Assembly (NCBI RefSeq): GCF_014203235.1
Contig: NZ_JACHIN010000005.1
Coordinates: 310,001 to 374,000 of the forward strand
Reading direction: 5' to 3'
DNA length: 64,000 nt
Source: Nonomuraea endophytica
Lineage (GTDB): Bacteria; Actinomycetota; Actinomycetes; Streptosporangiales; Streptosporangiaceae
The position numbers and the translations under genes are program-made. The notes under the pieces are model-generated. The model saw only the letters and a list, made by a program, of their open reading frames with translations, searched no databases and was not told the DNA's origin. Of this stretch, positions 7,227 to 17,378 are shown piece by piece; within the stretch, counting starts at the first letter, position 1, and each line of letters starts with the position of its first letter.

Positions 7227-8921
7227 ATGCCTCTCCGCAGTGCTCAGTGGTACTCAGGCGACGACAGGAACTCCTACATCCATCGCGCCTGGATGCGGCG
7301 CGGCACCCCGGCCGACGCCTTCGACCGCCCCCAGATCGCCATCGCCAACACCGCCTCCGACCTCACCCCCTGCAACGCCCACTTCGACGAGGTGGCCAGG
7401 AGCGTCGCCGCCGGCGTCTGGGCGGCCGGCGGCGTGCCGCTGAACCTGCCCGTCGTCTCGCTCGGCGAGACCAACGTCCGCCCCACCGCCATGCTCTGGC
7501 GCAACCTCGCCGCCATGGCCACCGAGGAGATGCTGCGCGCCAACCCCGTGGACGGCGTCGTGCTGCTCGGCGGCTGTGACAAGACGATCCCCTCGCTGCT
7601 CATGGCCGCCGCCTCCGTGGACCTGCCCGCGCTGGTCGTGCCAGGCGGCCCTATGCTGACCGGCCACTTCCAGGGCATGCCGCTGGGCTGCGGCACCGAC
7701 GTGTGGCGGCTCAGCGAGGAGGTGCGGGCCGGGACGCTGACCCGCGCGTCGTTCCTGGACTCCGAGTCGTCCATGATCCGCAGCCGCGGGCACTGCAACA
7801 CCATGGGCACCGCCTCCACGATGGCCTGCATGGCCGAGGCGCTCGGCATGACCATCCCGGGCACCGCGGGCACCCCGGCGGCCGACAGCCGCCTGCTCGA
7901 GCGCGCGCACGCGAGCGGCGCGCTGGCCGTCGAGCTGGTCAGGGAGGACCGGCGGCCCGGCGCGGTCATGACCCGCGCCTCCTTCCTCAACGCGATCGTC
8001 ACGCTGGCCGCGATCGGCGGCTCCACCAACGCGGTCGTGCACCTGCTGGCGATCGCCGGGCGGCTCGGCGTCGAGCTGAGCCTGGACGACTTCGACCGGA
8101 CCGGCGCCGGGGTGCCGCTGCTGGCCGACCTGCAGCCGGCCGGGCGGCACCTCATGGACGACCTGTTCAGGGCGGGCGGGCTGCGGGCCGTACTCCATCA
8201 GGTGGAGGACCTTCTCGACCCCGCGGCGCGCACCGTCACCGGACGCCCGCTCACGGACTACCTCGGCGACGCGCCCATCTGGGACGCCGGCGTGATCCGG
8301 CCGCGCACCGACCCGCTGCTGCCCGACGCGGGCATCGCCGTGCTGCGCGGCAACCTGGCCCCGGACGGCGCGGTGATCAAGCCGGCGGCCGCCTCGCCGG
8401 AACTGCTGCGCCACCGCGGCCGGGCGATCGTCTTCGACAGCGTCGAGGACCTGCACACGCGCCTGGACAGCGTGGACGCCGACGAGAACTCCGTGCTGGT
8501 GCTGCGCGGCTGCGGCCCCAAGGGCTACCCGGGCATGCCGGAGGTCGGCAACCTGCCGCTGCCCGCCAAGCTGCTGGCCAAGGGGGTGCGCGACATGGTG
8601 CGCATCAGCGACGCGCGGATGAGCGGCACCGCCTACGGCACCGTCGTGCTGCACGTCGCGCCCGAGGCCGCCGCGGGCGGGCCGCTGGCCAGGGTCAGGA
8701 CCGGCGACCCGATCGTGCTCGACGTGCCGGGACGGACGCTGCGCGTGGACGTGCCCGACGCGGACCTGGCCGCCCGCGAGCCGGTCACGACCGGTTTCGC
8801 CCGCCCGGCCAGAGGCTGGGAGAAGCTCTACGTGGAGCACGTCCAGCAGGCCGACCGGGGCTGCGACCTGGACTTCCTCACCGGTTCGAGCGGTTCGGCC
8901 GTGGCCAGGGAGTCGCACTGA
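7227..8921 (+). CDS. IlvD/Edd family dehydratase, sugar-acid (aldonate) type
   Basis: A 564-residue Fe-S dehydratase. Conserved cluster cysteines are Cys49 (TPCNAH), Cys117 (GGCDKT) and Cys190 (HCNTMGTAST). The Mg/substrate region AIGGSTNAVVHLLAIAG and the C-terminal DARMSGTAYG are also present. The N-terminal SYIHRAWMRR and the GTDVWRLSEEVRAG segment are closer to L-arabonate and related pentonate dehydratases than to biosynthetic IlvD, so I expect it to dehydrate a sugar acid to a 2-keto-3-deoxy acid. A role as branched-chain dihydroxy-acid dehydratase is not excluded. The ribosome site in front of the ATG is weak. Pgi and G6PDH genes follow on the same strand. Confidence 0.85.
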   Translation: MPLRSAQWYSGDDRNSYIHRAWMRRGTPADAFDRPQIAIANTASDLTPCNAHFDEVARSVAAGVWAAGGVPLNLPVVSLGETNVRPTAMLWRNLAAMATEEMLRANPVDGVVLLGGCDKTIPSLLMAAASVDLPALVVPGGPMLTGHFQGMPLGCGTDVWRLSEEVRAGTLTRASFLDSESSMIRSRGHCNTMGTASTMACMAEALGMTIPGTAGTPAADSRLLERAHASGALAVELVREDRRPGAVMTRASFLNAIVTLAAIGGSTNAVVHLLAIAGRLGVELSLDDFDRTGAGVPLLADLQPAGRHLMDDLFRAGGLRAVLHQVEDLLDPAARTVTGRPLTDYLGDAPIWDAGVIRPRTDPLLPDAGIAVLRGNLAPDGAVIKPAAASPELLRHRGRAIVFDSVEDLHTRLDSVDADENSVLVLRGCGPKGYPGMPEVGNLPLPAKLLAKGVRDMVRISDARMSGTAYGTVVLHVAPEAAAGGPLARVRTGDPIVLDVPGRTLRVDVPDADLAAREPVTTGFARPARGWEKLYVEHVQQADRGCDLDFLTGSSGSAVARESH

Positions 8922-9018
8922 GCACGGCAAAGAGTCTTCTGCGCCATGCGCGGAAATGGTCAGGTTGGGTACTGCGTTACGGGACGATGTGATCGGTTTG
9001 ACGGCCCGAGGAGGACAC

Positions 9019-10653
<1,635 letters not shown>

Positions 10654-10654
10654 C

Positions 10655-12007
10655 ATGACGCGTGCGGGCGCGATGGTCCTGTTCGGGATCACCGGTGATC
10701 TGGCCTACAAGATGTTGCTGCCCGCGCTCTACCGGCTGACCGCCGACGGGGTGCTCGACCTGCCCATCGTCGGCGTGGCCAAGACCGACCTCGACCTGGC
10801 GGGCCTGCGTGAGCGGGCCCGCAAGGCCTGCGGCGGGGCGAGCGACGCGGCCTTCGAGAAGTTCGCGGGCAACCTGCGGCTGGTGGCGGGCGACTACCGC
10901 GAGGAGTCCACGTTCACCGCCATCCGCGACGAGGTGGACGGCGCGGGCTTCCTCGTGCACTACCTGGCGGTGCCGCCGTCGCTGTTCGGCGCCGTCGCGC
11001 AGGGCCTGGCCGGCGTCGGGCTCCACCGCGACGCGCGGCTCGTGGTGGAGAAGCCGTTCGGGCACGACCAGGCCTCCTCCCGCGAGCTCAACACCGAGCT
11101 GCTCAAGTACTTCGACGAGGACCACCTGCGCCGCGTCGACCACTTCCTCGGCAAGGAGCCGGTGGAGGACCTGCTCGTCTTCCGGCTCGGCAACATGCTG
11201 CTGGAGCCCATCTGGAACCGCAACTTCGTGCGCAACGTCCAGATCACCATGGCCGAGAGCTTCGACGTGGCCGACCGGGGCGCCTTCTACGACGCCAACG
11301 GCACCATCCGCGACGTCGTCCAGAACCACCTGATGCAGCTGCTGGCCATGCTCGCGATGGACGCGCCGCCGTCGAAGGACGCCCGCGCGCTCATCGACGA
11401 GAAGTGGCGCGTGCTGCGCGCCGTGCAGGACATCCACCCCGCCGACATCGTACGCGGCCAGTACACCGGCTACCTCGACACCGAAGGCGTGCGCCCCGGC
11501 TCGACCACCGAGACGTTCGTGGCCATGCGCGCCGCCATCGACAACTGGCGCTGGGCGGGCGTGCCCTTCTACATCCGCTCCGGCAAGGCGCTGCCCACCA
11601 CCGACCTGGAGATCGTCGCCGAGCTGCGGATGCCGCCGGTCACGCTGTTCCACGGGGACGTCAAGCCCAACCTGATCAGGTTCCGGCTGCAGCCCGACGC
11701 GGGCGTCACCTTCGACCTGCTGGCCAAGGAGCCGGGCCGCGACGCCACCCGGCTGGTGCCGGTGAGCGTCGACTTCACCAAGGTGCTCGGGCCCATGGAG
11801 GCCGCCTACCAGCGCATCCTCACCGACGCGGTGTCGGGCGACCCTCGGCGCTTCGTCCGCTTCGACCTGGCCGAGGAGTCGTGGCGGATCGTTCAGCCGG
11901 TGCTCGACCTGCCGCAGGCGCCGCTGCCGTACGAGAAGGGCACGTGGGGTCCCGCGGCGGCGGCCGACATGGTGCGCTGGCACGAGATCTCCACCACGTT
12001 CGACTGA
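10655..12007 (+). CDS. zwf: Glucose-6-phosphate dehydrogenase family protein (short form)
   Basis: A 450-residue enzyme expected to oxidise glucose 6-phosphate to 6-phosphogluconolactone with NADP. The N-terminal dinucleotide loop is GITGDLAYK (usually GASGDLA). The catalytic segment is RVDHFLGKEPVEDL, and VEKPFGHD and IRSGKALP are also present. It is about 30-60 residues shorter than typical G6PDHs. Several actinomycetes carry such divergent second copies. It starts one base after the pgi stop with AGAGGAAGG upstream, so the two are co-transcribed. No opcA gene is next to it. Enzyme class is secure; cofactor preference is not. Confidence 0.9.
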   Translation: MTRAGAMVLFGITGDLAYKMLLPALYRLTADGVLDLPIVGVAKTDLDLAGLRERARKACGGASDAAFEKFAGNLRLVAGDYREESTFTAIRDEVDGAGFLVHYLAVPPSLFGAVAQGLAGVGLHRDARLVVEKPFGHDQASSRELNTELLKYFDEDHLRRVDHFLGKEPVEDLLVFRLGNMLLEPIWNRNFVRNVQITMAESFDVADRGAFYDANGTIRDVVQNHLMQLLAMLAMDAPPSKDARALIDEKWRVLRAVQDIHPADIVRGQYTGYLDTEGVRPGSTTETFVAMRAAIDNWRWAGVPFYIRSGKALPTTDLEIVAELRMPPVTLFHGDVKPNLIRFRLQPDAGVTFDLLAKEPGRDATRLVPVSVDFTKVLGPMEAAYQRILTDAVSGDPRRFVRFDLAEESWRIVQPVLDLPQAPLPYEKGTWGPAAAADMVRWHEISTTFD

Positions 12008-12036
12008 ACTCCCGCGCCCGGTGAGAGTCTGGGTGG

Positions 12037-12384
12037 ATGGACATCATGGAACTGGTGGAGAAGACGAAGGACGCGGCGAGCGTCAGGCGGGTGTTCGGCG
12101 AGCCGATCCGGCACGGCGACGTCACCGTCATCCCCGTCGCCAAGATCGGCCAGGGCGGGGGCGGCGGATCGGGGACCTCCGAGGGCGGCGAGCACCCCGG
12201 CCAGGGGGCGGGCGGGGGCTTCGGCTTCGGGGCCGCCCCGGCGGGCGTCTTCGTGGTCAAGGACGGCGAGGTGCGCTGGCAGCCGGTCGTCGACGTCAAC
12301 CGCATCGTGCTCGGCGGCCAGATCGTGGCGGTCGTGCTGCTGCTGACGATCCGGGCCATCGTGAAGCGCCGCCGTAGGCGCTGA
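12037..12384 (+). CDS. GerW/YtfJ-like small membrane protein
   Basis: A 115-residue protein resembling the GerW (sporulation protein YtfJ) family. MELVEKTKDAASVRRVFGEP and VTVIPVAKIGQGGGG are characteristic, and a glycine-rich linker follows. The C-terminus has one hydrophobic segment (IVLGGQIVAVVLLLTIRAI) ending in an Arg/Lys-rich tail, which suggests membrane anchoring. In Bacillus the family acts in spore germination; the actinomycete role is not established. It begins 30 bp after the G6PDH gene and is followed by a strong hairpin. Confidence 0.8.
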   Translation: MDIMELVEKTKDAASVRRVFGEPIRHGDVTVIPVAKIGQGGGGGSGTSEGGEHPGQGAGGGFGFGAAPAGVFVVKDGEVRWQPVVDVNRIVLGGQIVAVVLLLTIRAIVKRRRRR

Positions 12385-12395
12385 GATCTCCCGCG

Positions 12396-12423
12396 CCTTC
12401 CCCAGACGTCTGTCCGGGGAAGG
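12396..12423. terminator. Hairpin between convergent genes
   Basis: CCTTCCCC (12396-12403) pairs with GGGGAAGG (12416-12423) around a loop that contains AGACGTCT. It lies between the convergent GerW-like and nitroreductase genes and could terminate both. Confidence 0.7.
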
Positions 12424-12434
12424 CTCACCGGACG

Positions 12435-13040
12435 TCAGTGGCGGCCCCAGGCGCCGCGGTGCACCACCTCGCCGGTGGGCTTGCGGCCGCGCTTCAGGGA
12501 CGGCGAGGCCTTGTCCTGGGCCCGGTAGCCGACGCTGATGACGCCGATCGGGGTGTAGGCGTCGGGCACGCCGAACGACTCCTTCAGCTGCGCCGTGCGG
12601 TCACCTGGCGGGACCCCGAAGAAGCAGGCGCCGAGTCCCTCGTCCACGGCGGTCAGAAGCATGAGCAGGGAGGCCATGCCGGTGTCGATGTCCCAGTACG
12701 GCACCGGCCAGCGGTTCTCGTCCTTGTCCGTCCAGCCCTTGTCGGGGGCGGCGTAGCGGTCGAGGTAGGCCTGCTTGTGCGAGAGCGGGATGATCAGGAG
12801 CGGGGCTCGGCGCAGCCCCTTGCCCCACTCGTCGGCCTCGTCGCTGGACAACTTCCAGAACCGCTCGATGTCCTGCGGCTCCTCCAGCACCAGGAACGCC
12901 CAGCCCTGGCTGAAACCGGCCGAGGGCGCGTGCAGCGCGTTGCCGAGGATGCGCTCGCGGACCTCGGCCGGAACGGGGCGGTCGGGGTCGTAGTTGCGGA
13001 CCATGCGCCGTCGCCGTACCACTTCCTGAAATTCCGTCAT
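12435..13040 (-). CDS. Nitroreductase family protein
   Basis: A 201-residue flavin oxidoreductase. The N-terminal FQEVVRRRRMVRNYDPDRPVP and ALHAPSAGFSQGW are the FMN-binding signatures, and GLGACFFGVP is the typical C-terminal motif. Members reduce nitro compounds, enones or dihydropteridines with NAD(P)H; actinomycete versions are often of unknown substrate. I start at the ATG at 13040 (MTEFQEVV); the open frame continues upstream but would invade the nitrilase gene's promoter. It is divergent from the amidohydrolase at 13105 with a 64-bp gap. Confidence 0.88.
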   Translation of the reverse strand: MTEFQEVVRRRRMVRNYDPDRPVPAEVRERILGNALHAPSAGFSQGWAFLVLEEPQDIERFWKLSSDEADEWGKGLRRAPLLIIPLSHKQAYLDRYAAPDKGWTDKDENRWPVPYWDIDTGMASLLMLLTAVDEGLGACFFGVPPGDRTAQLKESFGVPDAYTPIGVISVGYRAQDKASPSLKRGRKPTGEVVHRGAWGRH

Positions 13041-13104
13041 GCGCCCAGCTTCCCAGACCCCACCCCGCGGCACCCGTGGTGTGGGCGGCTGCGACGATGA
13101 CGGG

Positions 13105-13827
13105 GTGAAGGTGTCAATGATCGCGCCCGCCGCCTGGTCGCCCGACGGGCACGACAACTTCGACGCCGCGGAGAAGCTGCTGGAGGAGAGCGATCTGGTG
13201 GTGCTGCCGGAACTCGCCGGGTCGCGGTTGCCCAGGGCGGAGTATCTGGAGCGGGTTTCCGGGCTGGCGCGGCGGGCGGGGGCGTACGTGGTGGGCGGGT
13301 CGCACTACGACGCGGTCGAGGGCGGGATCGTCAACCGGGGCGTGGTGGCCGATCCGGCCGGGCTGGTCGTGGCCGAGTACGAGAAGGCGCATCCCTACGG
13401 GGTGGAGCATCGGGCGGGGGTGCTGCCGGGGCGGCCTTCGCGGACGTTCGAGCTGGCGGGGCGGCAGGTGCGGGTGCTGGTGTGCGCGGACCTGTGGTAC
13501 TCGGCCCGGCTGGCGGCGCCGGTGGACGCGGTGCTGGTTCCGGCCTTCTCGGTGACGCAGTGGGACTCGCCGGAGCCGTCGCGGGCGTTGTGGCGGCACA
13601 TGAGCGTGGCCAGGGCGTATGAGTTCATGACGTACGTGGCGGTGAGCGACTGGGAACGCGGCGCCAGCTATCACGGGGCGCCGTGCGCGGGGGTGACGGG
13701 GTTCGCCGATCCGTATCCGGCCCGGCCGGCCGAGTACCACGTGCGGGGCGCCGGGGTGCGGGTCATGGACTTCGAGCGGCTGGACGCGCTGCGGGCCGAC
13801 CAGGCGGGGCGCGGGTTCGTCTCTTGA
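13105..13827 (+). CDS. Carbon-nitrogen hydrolase (nitrilase superfamily)
   Basis: A 240-residue amidohydrolase. The Glu-Lys-Cys triad is visible: Glu36 in LPELAGS, Lys94 in YEKAHPYG and Cys127 in LVCADLWY. This family hydrolyses amides or nitriles via a thioester on the cysteine. The protein is slightly shorter than the usual 260-290 residues, because the first strand is brief. The start is placed at the GTG at 13105 (VKVSMIAPAAW); upstream in-frame codons to 13039 look like noncoding leader. Substrate cannot be inferred from neighbours. Confidence 0.85.
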   Translation: MKVSMIAPAAWSPDGHDNFDAAEKLLEESDLVVLPELAGSRLPRAEYLERVSGLARRAGAYVVGGSHYDAVEGGIVNRGVVADPAGLVVAEYEKAHPYGVEHRAGVLPGRPSRTFELAGRQVRVLVCADLWYSARLAAPVDAVLVPAFSVTQWDSPEPSRALWRHMSVARAYEFMTYVAVSDWERGASYHGAPCAGVTGFADPYPARPAEYHVRGAGVRVMDFERLDALRADQAGRGFVS

Positions 13828-13843
13828 CCGGACGACTCAGGGA

Positions 13844-13856
13844 AGTAAAGCTTACT
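13844..13856. promoter_or_regulatory. AGTAA-AGC-TTACT inverted repeat before the GH20 gene
   Basis: A 5-bp-arm inverted repeat lies 35 bp upstream of the hexosaminidase ATG, with a TTGACC hexamer at 13824 that could be a -35 element. It may be a regulator site for the chitin-sugar gene. It does not match the DasR consensus. Confidence 0.35.
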
Positions 13857-13890
13857 AACAATTAACCGGGAGCATCCGCGGAGGACCGTC

Positions 13891-15858
13891 ATGGGCCGTT
13901 CCAGGATCGGCGCGCTGGTATCGCGCACACTGCTGGCGGGGGTGCTGCTGGCCGCGCTGGGGACGTTGCCGACCGGGGCCGCCGGAGCGGGCAGCCTGGT
14001 CGCCTCGGCGAGCGCGGCCCAGGCGCTCGGGGACGTGATCCCCGCGCCGGTGTCGGTTCAGGCGGCGGCCACGCCGTACACGCTGGCCGCGGACGCGACG
14101 ATCGCCAGCGACGACGCGGGCGTCGGCGGCTACCTCGCGGGACTTTTGCGGCCTTCCACGGGGTACGCGCTGCCGCTGAGCACCGGCGGCCAGGGCAGCG
14201 TGTCGCTGCTGCTGTCCGGCGCGGACCCGAGCGTCGGCGACCAGGGCTACCAGCTCGACGTCGCCACCGGCGGCGTCACGATCCGGGCGCGGACGGCGGC
14301 CGGGCTGTTCAACGGCGTGCAGACGCTGCGGCAGCTCCTGCCGCCGCAGGTGGAGAGCGCGAGCGTGCAGCCGGGGCCGTGGACGGTGCCGGGCGGGCGC
14401 ATCGTGGACTATCCCCGCTTCGCCTACCGGGGCACCATGCTCGACGTCGCCCGGCACTTCCACCCGGTCGCCACCGTCAAGCGGCACATCGACAGGATCG
14501 CGCTCTACAAGGTCAACTACTTGCATCTGCACCTGTCCGACGACCAGGGCTGGCGCATCGTCGTCGACTCCTGGCCGCGCCTGGCCACCTACGGCGGCAG
14601 CACCCAGGTCGGCGGCGGGCCCGGCGGCTACTACACCAAGGCCCAGTACCAGGAGATTGTCGCCTACGCCGCCCAGCGGCACATCACGGTCGTGCCGGAG
14701 ATCGACATTCCCGGCCACACCAACGCCGCGCTGGCCTCCTACGCCGAGCTCAACTGCAACGGCGTCGCGCCGCCGCTCTACACCGGGACGGGCGTGGGCT
14801 TCAGCTCGCTGTGCACCACCAAGGAGGTCACCTACACCTTCGCGGCCGACATCGTCAGGGAACTGGCCGAGCTGACGCCGGGGCCGTACCTGCACATCGG
14901 GGGTGACGAGGCGGACGCGACGCCGGACGCGCAGTACGCGGCGTTCATGAACCGCGTGCAGCCGATGGTGGCCGGGCGGGGCAAGGCGGTCGTGGGCTGG
15001 CACCAGATCGGCGCGTCGGCGGTGCAGCACTCGCCCGGCCGGGTGGCCCAGTACTGGGGGACGACGACGTCGGACTCCCTGATCACGAACGCCGTGGCCA
15101 AGGGCGCCAAGGTGATCATGTCTCCGGCCAACAAGGCGTACCTGGACATGAAGTACACCGCCTCGACGCCGCTCGGGCAGGACTGGGCCGCGCTCATCGA
15201 GGTGAAGACCGCCTACGAGTGGAACCCGGGCACTCATCTCAGCGGCGTGCCCGCCTCCGCCGTGCTCGGCGTCGAGGCGCCGCTGTGGACCGAGACGCTG
15301 GTCACCGAGGAGCACATCGAGTTCATGGCCTTCCCGCGCCTGCCCGCCATCGCCGAGCTGGGCTGGTCGCCGTGGTCGACGCACAACTGGACCGCCTTCC
15401 GCGCCCGCCTGGGCGCGCAGGCGCCGCGCTGGGCGGTCATGGGCATCGGCTTCTACCGCTCGCCGCAGGTCTCGTGGGCGACGACCCCGCCGCAGGGCCG
15501 CTACGAGGCCGAGAACGCGGTGATCTCGCGTGGCGTGGTCGAGTCCAACCACGCCGGCTACTCGGGCACCGGGTTCGTCAACTACGACAACGCCACCGGT
15601 AGCTACGTCGAGTTCACCGTCACCGCCGCCGCGGCGGGCCCGGCCAGGGTACGCCTGCGCTACGCCAACGGCACCACCGCCAACCGCCGCATGAACGTGG
15701 CCGGGACGGTGCTCGACTTCCCCGGCACCGGCGCGTGGACCACCTGGCAGACCAAGACGGTCACGCTGCCCCTGAACGCGGGTTCCAACGTCATCCGGGC
15801 CACCGCGACCACGTCCAACGGCGGCCCGAACCTCGACTACCTGGAAGTGGCGCCCTAG
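13891..15858 (+). CDS. Secreted GH20 beta-N-acetylhexosaminidase with C-terminal carbohydrate-binding domain
   Basis: A 655-residue exported enzyme releasing terminal GlcNAc or GalNAc. A signal peptide (LVSRTLLAGVLLAALGTLPT) is followed by the GH20b-like domain (about 45-160), then the catalytic barrel. The catalytic Asp339-Glu340 pair is in LHIGGDEAD. YRGTMLDVARHF, LHLHLSDDQGWR and VPEIDIPGHTNAAL are family hallmarks. Residues about 530-655 (YEAENAVISRG to PNLDYLEVAP) form a CBM6/CBM35-like sandwich. It likely acts extracellularly on chitin or glycan fragments. The ATG follows GCGGAGG. No chitinase or sugar-uptake gene is adjacent. Confidence 0.94.
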   Translation: MGRSRIGALVSRTLLAGVLLAALGTLPTGAAGAGSLVASASAAQALGDVIPAPVSVQAAATPYTLAADATIASDDAGVGGYLAGLLRPSTGYALPLSTGGQGSVSLLLSGADPSVGDQGYQLDVATGGVTIRARTAAGLFNGVQTLRQLLPPQVESASVQPGPWTVPGGRIVDYPRFAYRGTMLDVARHFHPVATVKRHIDRIALYKVNYLHLHLSDDQGWRIVVDSWPRLATYGGSTQVGGGPGGYYTKAQYQEIVAYAAQRHITVVPEIDIPGHTNAALASYAELNCNGVAPPLYTGTGVGFSSLCTTKEVTYTFAADIVRELAELTPGPYLHIGGDEADATPDAQYAAFMNRVQPMVAGRGKAVVGWHQIGASAVQHSPGRVAQYWGTTTSDSLITNAVAKGAKVIMSPANKAYLDMKYTASTPLGQDWAALIEVKTAYEWNPGTHLSGVPASAVLGVEAPLWTETLVTEEHIEFMAFPRLPAIAELGWSPWSTHNWTAFRARLGAQAPRWAVMGIGFYRSPQVSWATTPPQGRYEAENAVISRGVVESNHAGYSGTGFVNYDNATGSYVEFTVTAAAAGPARVRLRYANGTTANRRMNVAGTVLDFPGTGAWTTWQTKTVTLPLNAGSNVIRATATTSNGGPNLDYLEVAP

Positions 15859-16223
15859 CCGCCGGTTCTGAGCAGGAGCCGCCTGGCGCGCTGCTCGGCG
15901 GCGGCGCGCCCGCCCACGCCGAACGCCTCGGCGATCCTGCGCCAGGTGACCCGCCGCGCCCTGGCCTCCAGGACGAGCTCGGCCTCCATCCGGTCGAGGC
16001 CGGCGCGCAGACGGCCGACGAGATGGAGGGCGTCGAGCACGGGCCCGGCGCCGTCGTCGGGCATCCGGCGGTGCAGGCAGGTCTCGCTCACGACCACCGT
16101 CATCATGCGCTGCAGCTGATACAGGTCCTCGTCCACGGGACCCGGTGGCGGAATTGTGTAGAGCGTGTGTATATGCCGCGTTTCAAGATTATCGAGGGAA
16201 TTAAGGGTATCCACGACGTCCAT
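15855..16223 (-). CDS. Small protein with a putative helix-turn-helix
   Basis: A 122-residue protein of unknown function. The C-terminal third (ARARRVTWRRIAEAFGVGGR, then AAAEQRARRL) looks like a minimal HTH of the kind seen in small actinomycete DNA-binding proteins. The middle is predicted helical. The first ~30 residues (MDVVDTLNSLDNLETRH) lie in AT-richer DNA with little third-position bias, so the true start may be downstream, for example near the Met-Met at residues 40-41. It overlaps the GH20 gene's stop by 4 bp tail to tail. Confidence 0.5.
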   Translation of the reverse strand: MDVVDTLNSLDNLETRHIHTLYTIPPPGPVDEDLYQLQRMMTVVVSETCLHRRMPDDGAGPVLDALHLVGRLRAGLDRMEAELVLEARARRVTWRRIAEAFGVGGRAAAEQRARRLLLRTGG

Positions 16224-16359
16224 AATGAAACAACTTTCAAGTACGTGTCGCGAAAAAACGACACGATCAAGAAAGTCACTTCATTGGGGTGGATTAATCC
16301 TCACCCGAGAGGCATTCAAACCTGCCTAGATGGCATTACCATCTACCTTGAGAGCGCTT

Positions 16360-16396
16360 GACGTGTATTTGCACGTCTCCCACATGCTCTTATCCT
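16360..16396 (+). promoter_or_regulatory. Promoter and operator-like palindrome for the 37-aa gene
   Basis: TTGCAC (16369-16374) and TATCCT (16391-16396) are spaced 16 bp, a plausible sigma-70-type pair. The perfect inverted repeat GACGTG-TATTTG-CACGTC (16360-16377) covers the -35 region, so a dimeric regulator could control it. Confidence 0.5.
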
Positions 16397-16427
16397 GAAG
16401 TTCCGCGATCCCCGAAAGGAGGTAGAA

Positions 16428-16541
16428 ATGGGACGTCACGGTCGCCCGTCGAGATATAAGGACATTCTGGCCATTGGCCGGATTACCTGGTCCGCCGCCC
16501 GAGCGGTGATCTGGATCGTCTGGGTGATCAATTCCACCTAG
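16428..16541 (+). CDS. Unannotated 37-residue hydrophobic, tryptophan-containing peptide
   Basis: The ATG at 16428 follows AAAGGAGG with 5-base spacing, one of the best ribosome sites in the window. The peptide opens with a basic head, MGRHGRPSRYK, then turns strongly hydrophobic with three tryptophans and ends VIWIVWVINST. It has no cysteine and no obvious signal-peptidase site. A promoter-like pair lies about 30 bp upstream and a 12-bp-stem hairpin starts 9 bp after its TAG. It could be a small membrane protein, a toxin-like peptide or a peptide precursor; nothing nearby encodes a maturation enzyme. I do not recognise the family. Confidence 0.6.
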   Translation: MGRHGRPSRYKDILAIGRITWSAARAVIWIVWVINST

Positions 16542-16549
16542 CGGTGGTC

Positions 16550-16597
16550 GGGCCTCCTGCCGGCCGAGCCTTGCACAAGCCTGCAGGCAGGAGGCCC
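16550..16597 (+). terminator. Strong 12-bp hairpin after the 37-aa gene
   Basis: GGGCCTCCTGCC (16550-16561) pairs perfectly with GGCAGGAGGCCC (16586-16597). The 24-base loop contains a smaller CTTG-CA-CAAG hairpin. There is no long T tract directly after, but TATTTTTTAT follows about 50 bp later. It could also serve the convergent Cache-domain gene. Confidence 0.75.
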
Positions 16598-16697
16598 TTC
16601 CAACGACAATAGTACGCAGCGGCGGTGAAACACGAAAACTGCTTGCGTTTATTTTTTATGCACCGGAGCGATAATCTCCCTCCAGGTGTAATCTTTG
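16598..16697. other. AT-rich noncoding gap
   Basis: About 100 bp of AT-richer DNA between the terminator-like hairpin and the 3' end of the Cache-domain gene, including the run TATTTTTTAT near 16650. I see no reading frame with a ribosome site. Confidence 0.5.
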
Positions 16698-17378
16698 CTA
16701 CCCCGCGTGCGTGGTCGTCTCTATGGACATCAGCCGCCAGGGCAGGCTGGGCAGGGGGTCGCCGCCGGTCACCGGCAGCAGCGAGCCGGACGGGCGGCGC
16801 GGGGAATTGGCGGCCACGACCCGGCCTTCCGCGTTGACCAGGGCCACCTCGGCCGAGCAGGCGCTCAGCACGCCGAGCAGCAGCTCCTCGAAGCGGGCCG
16901 CGCGCACGTCGGCGCCGACCACACCCAGGAAGCGGCGCTCGACCTCGACGGGCGTGGTGAGCGTGAGCATGTAGGTGTCGGTGCCGCCGTAGTCGACGTA
17001 CGGGCCGACGACGTGGCGGCGGCGGGTGCGCTCCGGCACCGCGAACCACTCGGCGGCGGTGTAGTCGTAGAAGTCGAGGCTGTCGGGGTTGAGGTCGACG
17101 TCGAGGAAGGTCGGGTCGGGCGCCTGCCACCACTCCAGCCAGCGCGGCCGGTCGGCCAGGACGCCGGGGGCCAGGATGAGCCCGGCGCCGGCCAGCACGT
17201 CCGGCGAACGGCTCAGGCAGCCGAAGATCTGCGGCCGGATCGCCACCAGGTCGGAGGTGGACAGCTCCGGCCGGTAGCAGGCGACGGCCGCCACCCTGAT
17301 CTCCTCCAGGGAGCTGAAGATGTCTTCGATGATCGTGTGAACCCGGTCGGCCACCCGGTCAACGCGTGGATCCGCCAT
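16698..17378 (-). CDS. Cache-type sensor domain protein
   Basis: A 226-residue soluble protein with the appearance of a PDC/Cache ligand-binding domain: WFAVPERTRRRHVVGPYVDYGGTD and the following YMLTLTTPVEVERRFLGVVGADV are the tyrosine-rich central strands of that fold. It lacks membrane segments and any kinase, cyclase or chemotaxis output, so it probably works as a separate ligand sensor. Its ATG (17378) lies inside the 3' end of the GntR gene (20-bp overlap) with GGGAGGTG upstream, implying coupled translation and a joint regulatory role over the divergent oxidase-permease operon. Confidence 0.7.
   Translation of the reverse strand: MADPRVDRVADRVHTIIEDIFSSLEEIRVAAVACYRPELSTSDLVAIRPQIFGCLSRSPDVLAGAGLILAPGVLADRPRWLEWWQAPDPTFLDVDLNPDSLDFYDYTAAEWFAVPERTRRRHVVGPYVDYGGTDTYMLTLTTPVEVERRFLGVVGADVRAARFEELLLGVLSACSAEVALVNAEGRVVAANSPRRPSGSLLPVTGGDPLPSLPWRLMSIETTTHAG

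Noticed and set aside
16174..16361. A 62-codon plus-strand frame beginning MPRFKIIEGIKG
   Set aside because: It lacks a ribosome site and third-position GC bias and overlaps the HTH-like gene. It looks like AT-rich noncoding DNA.
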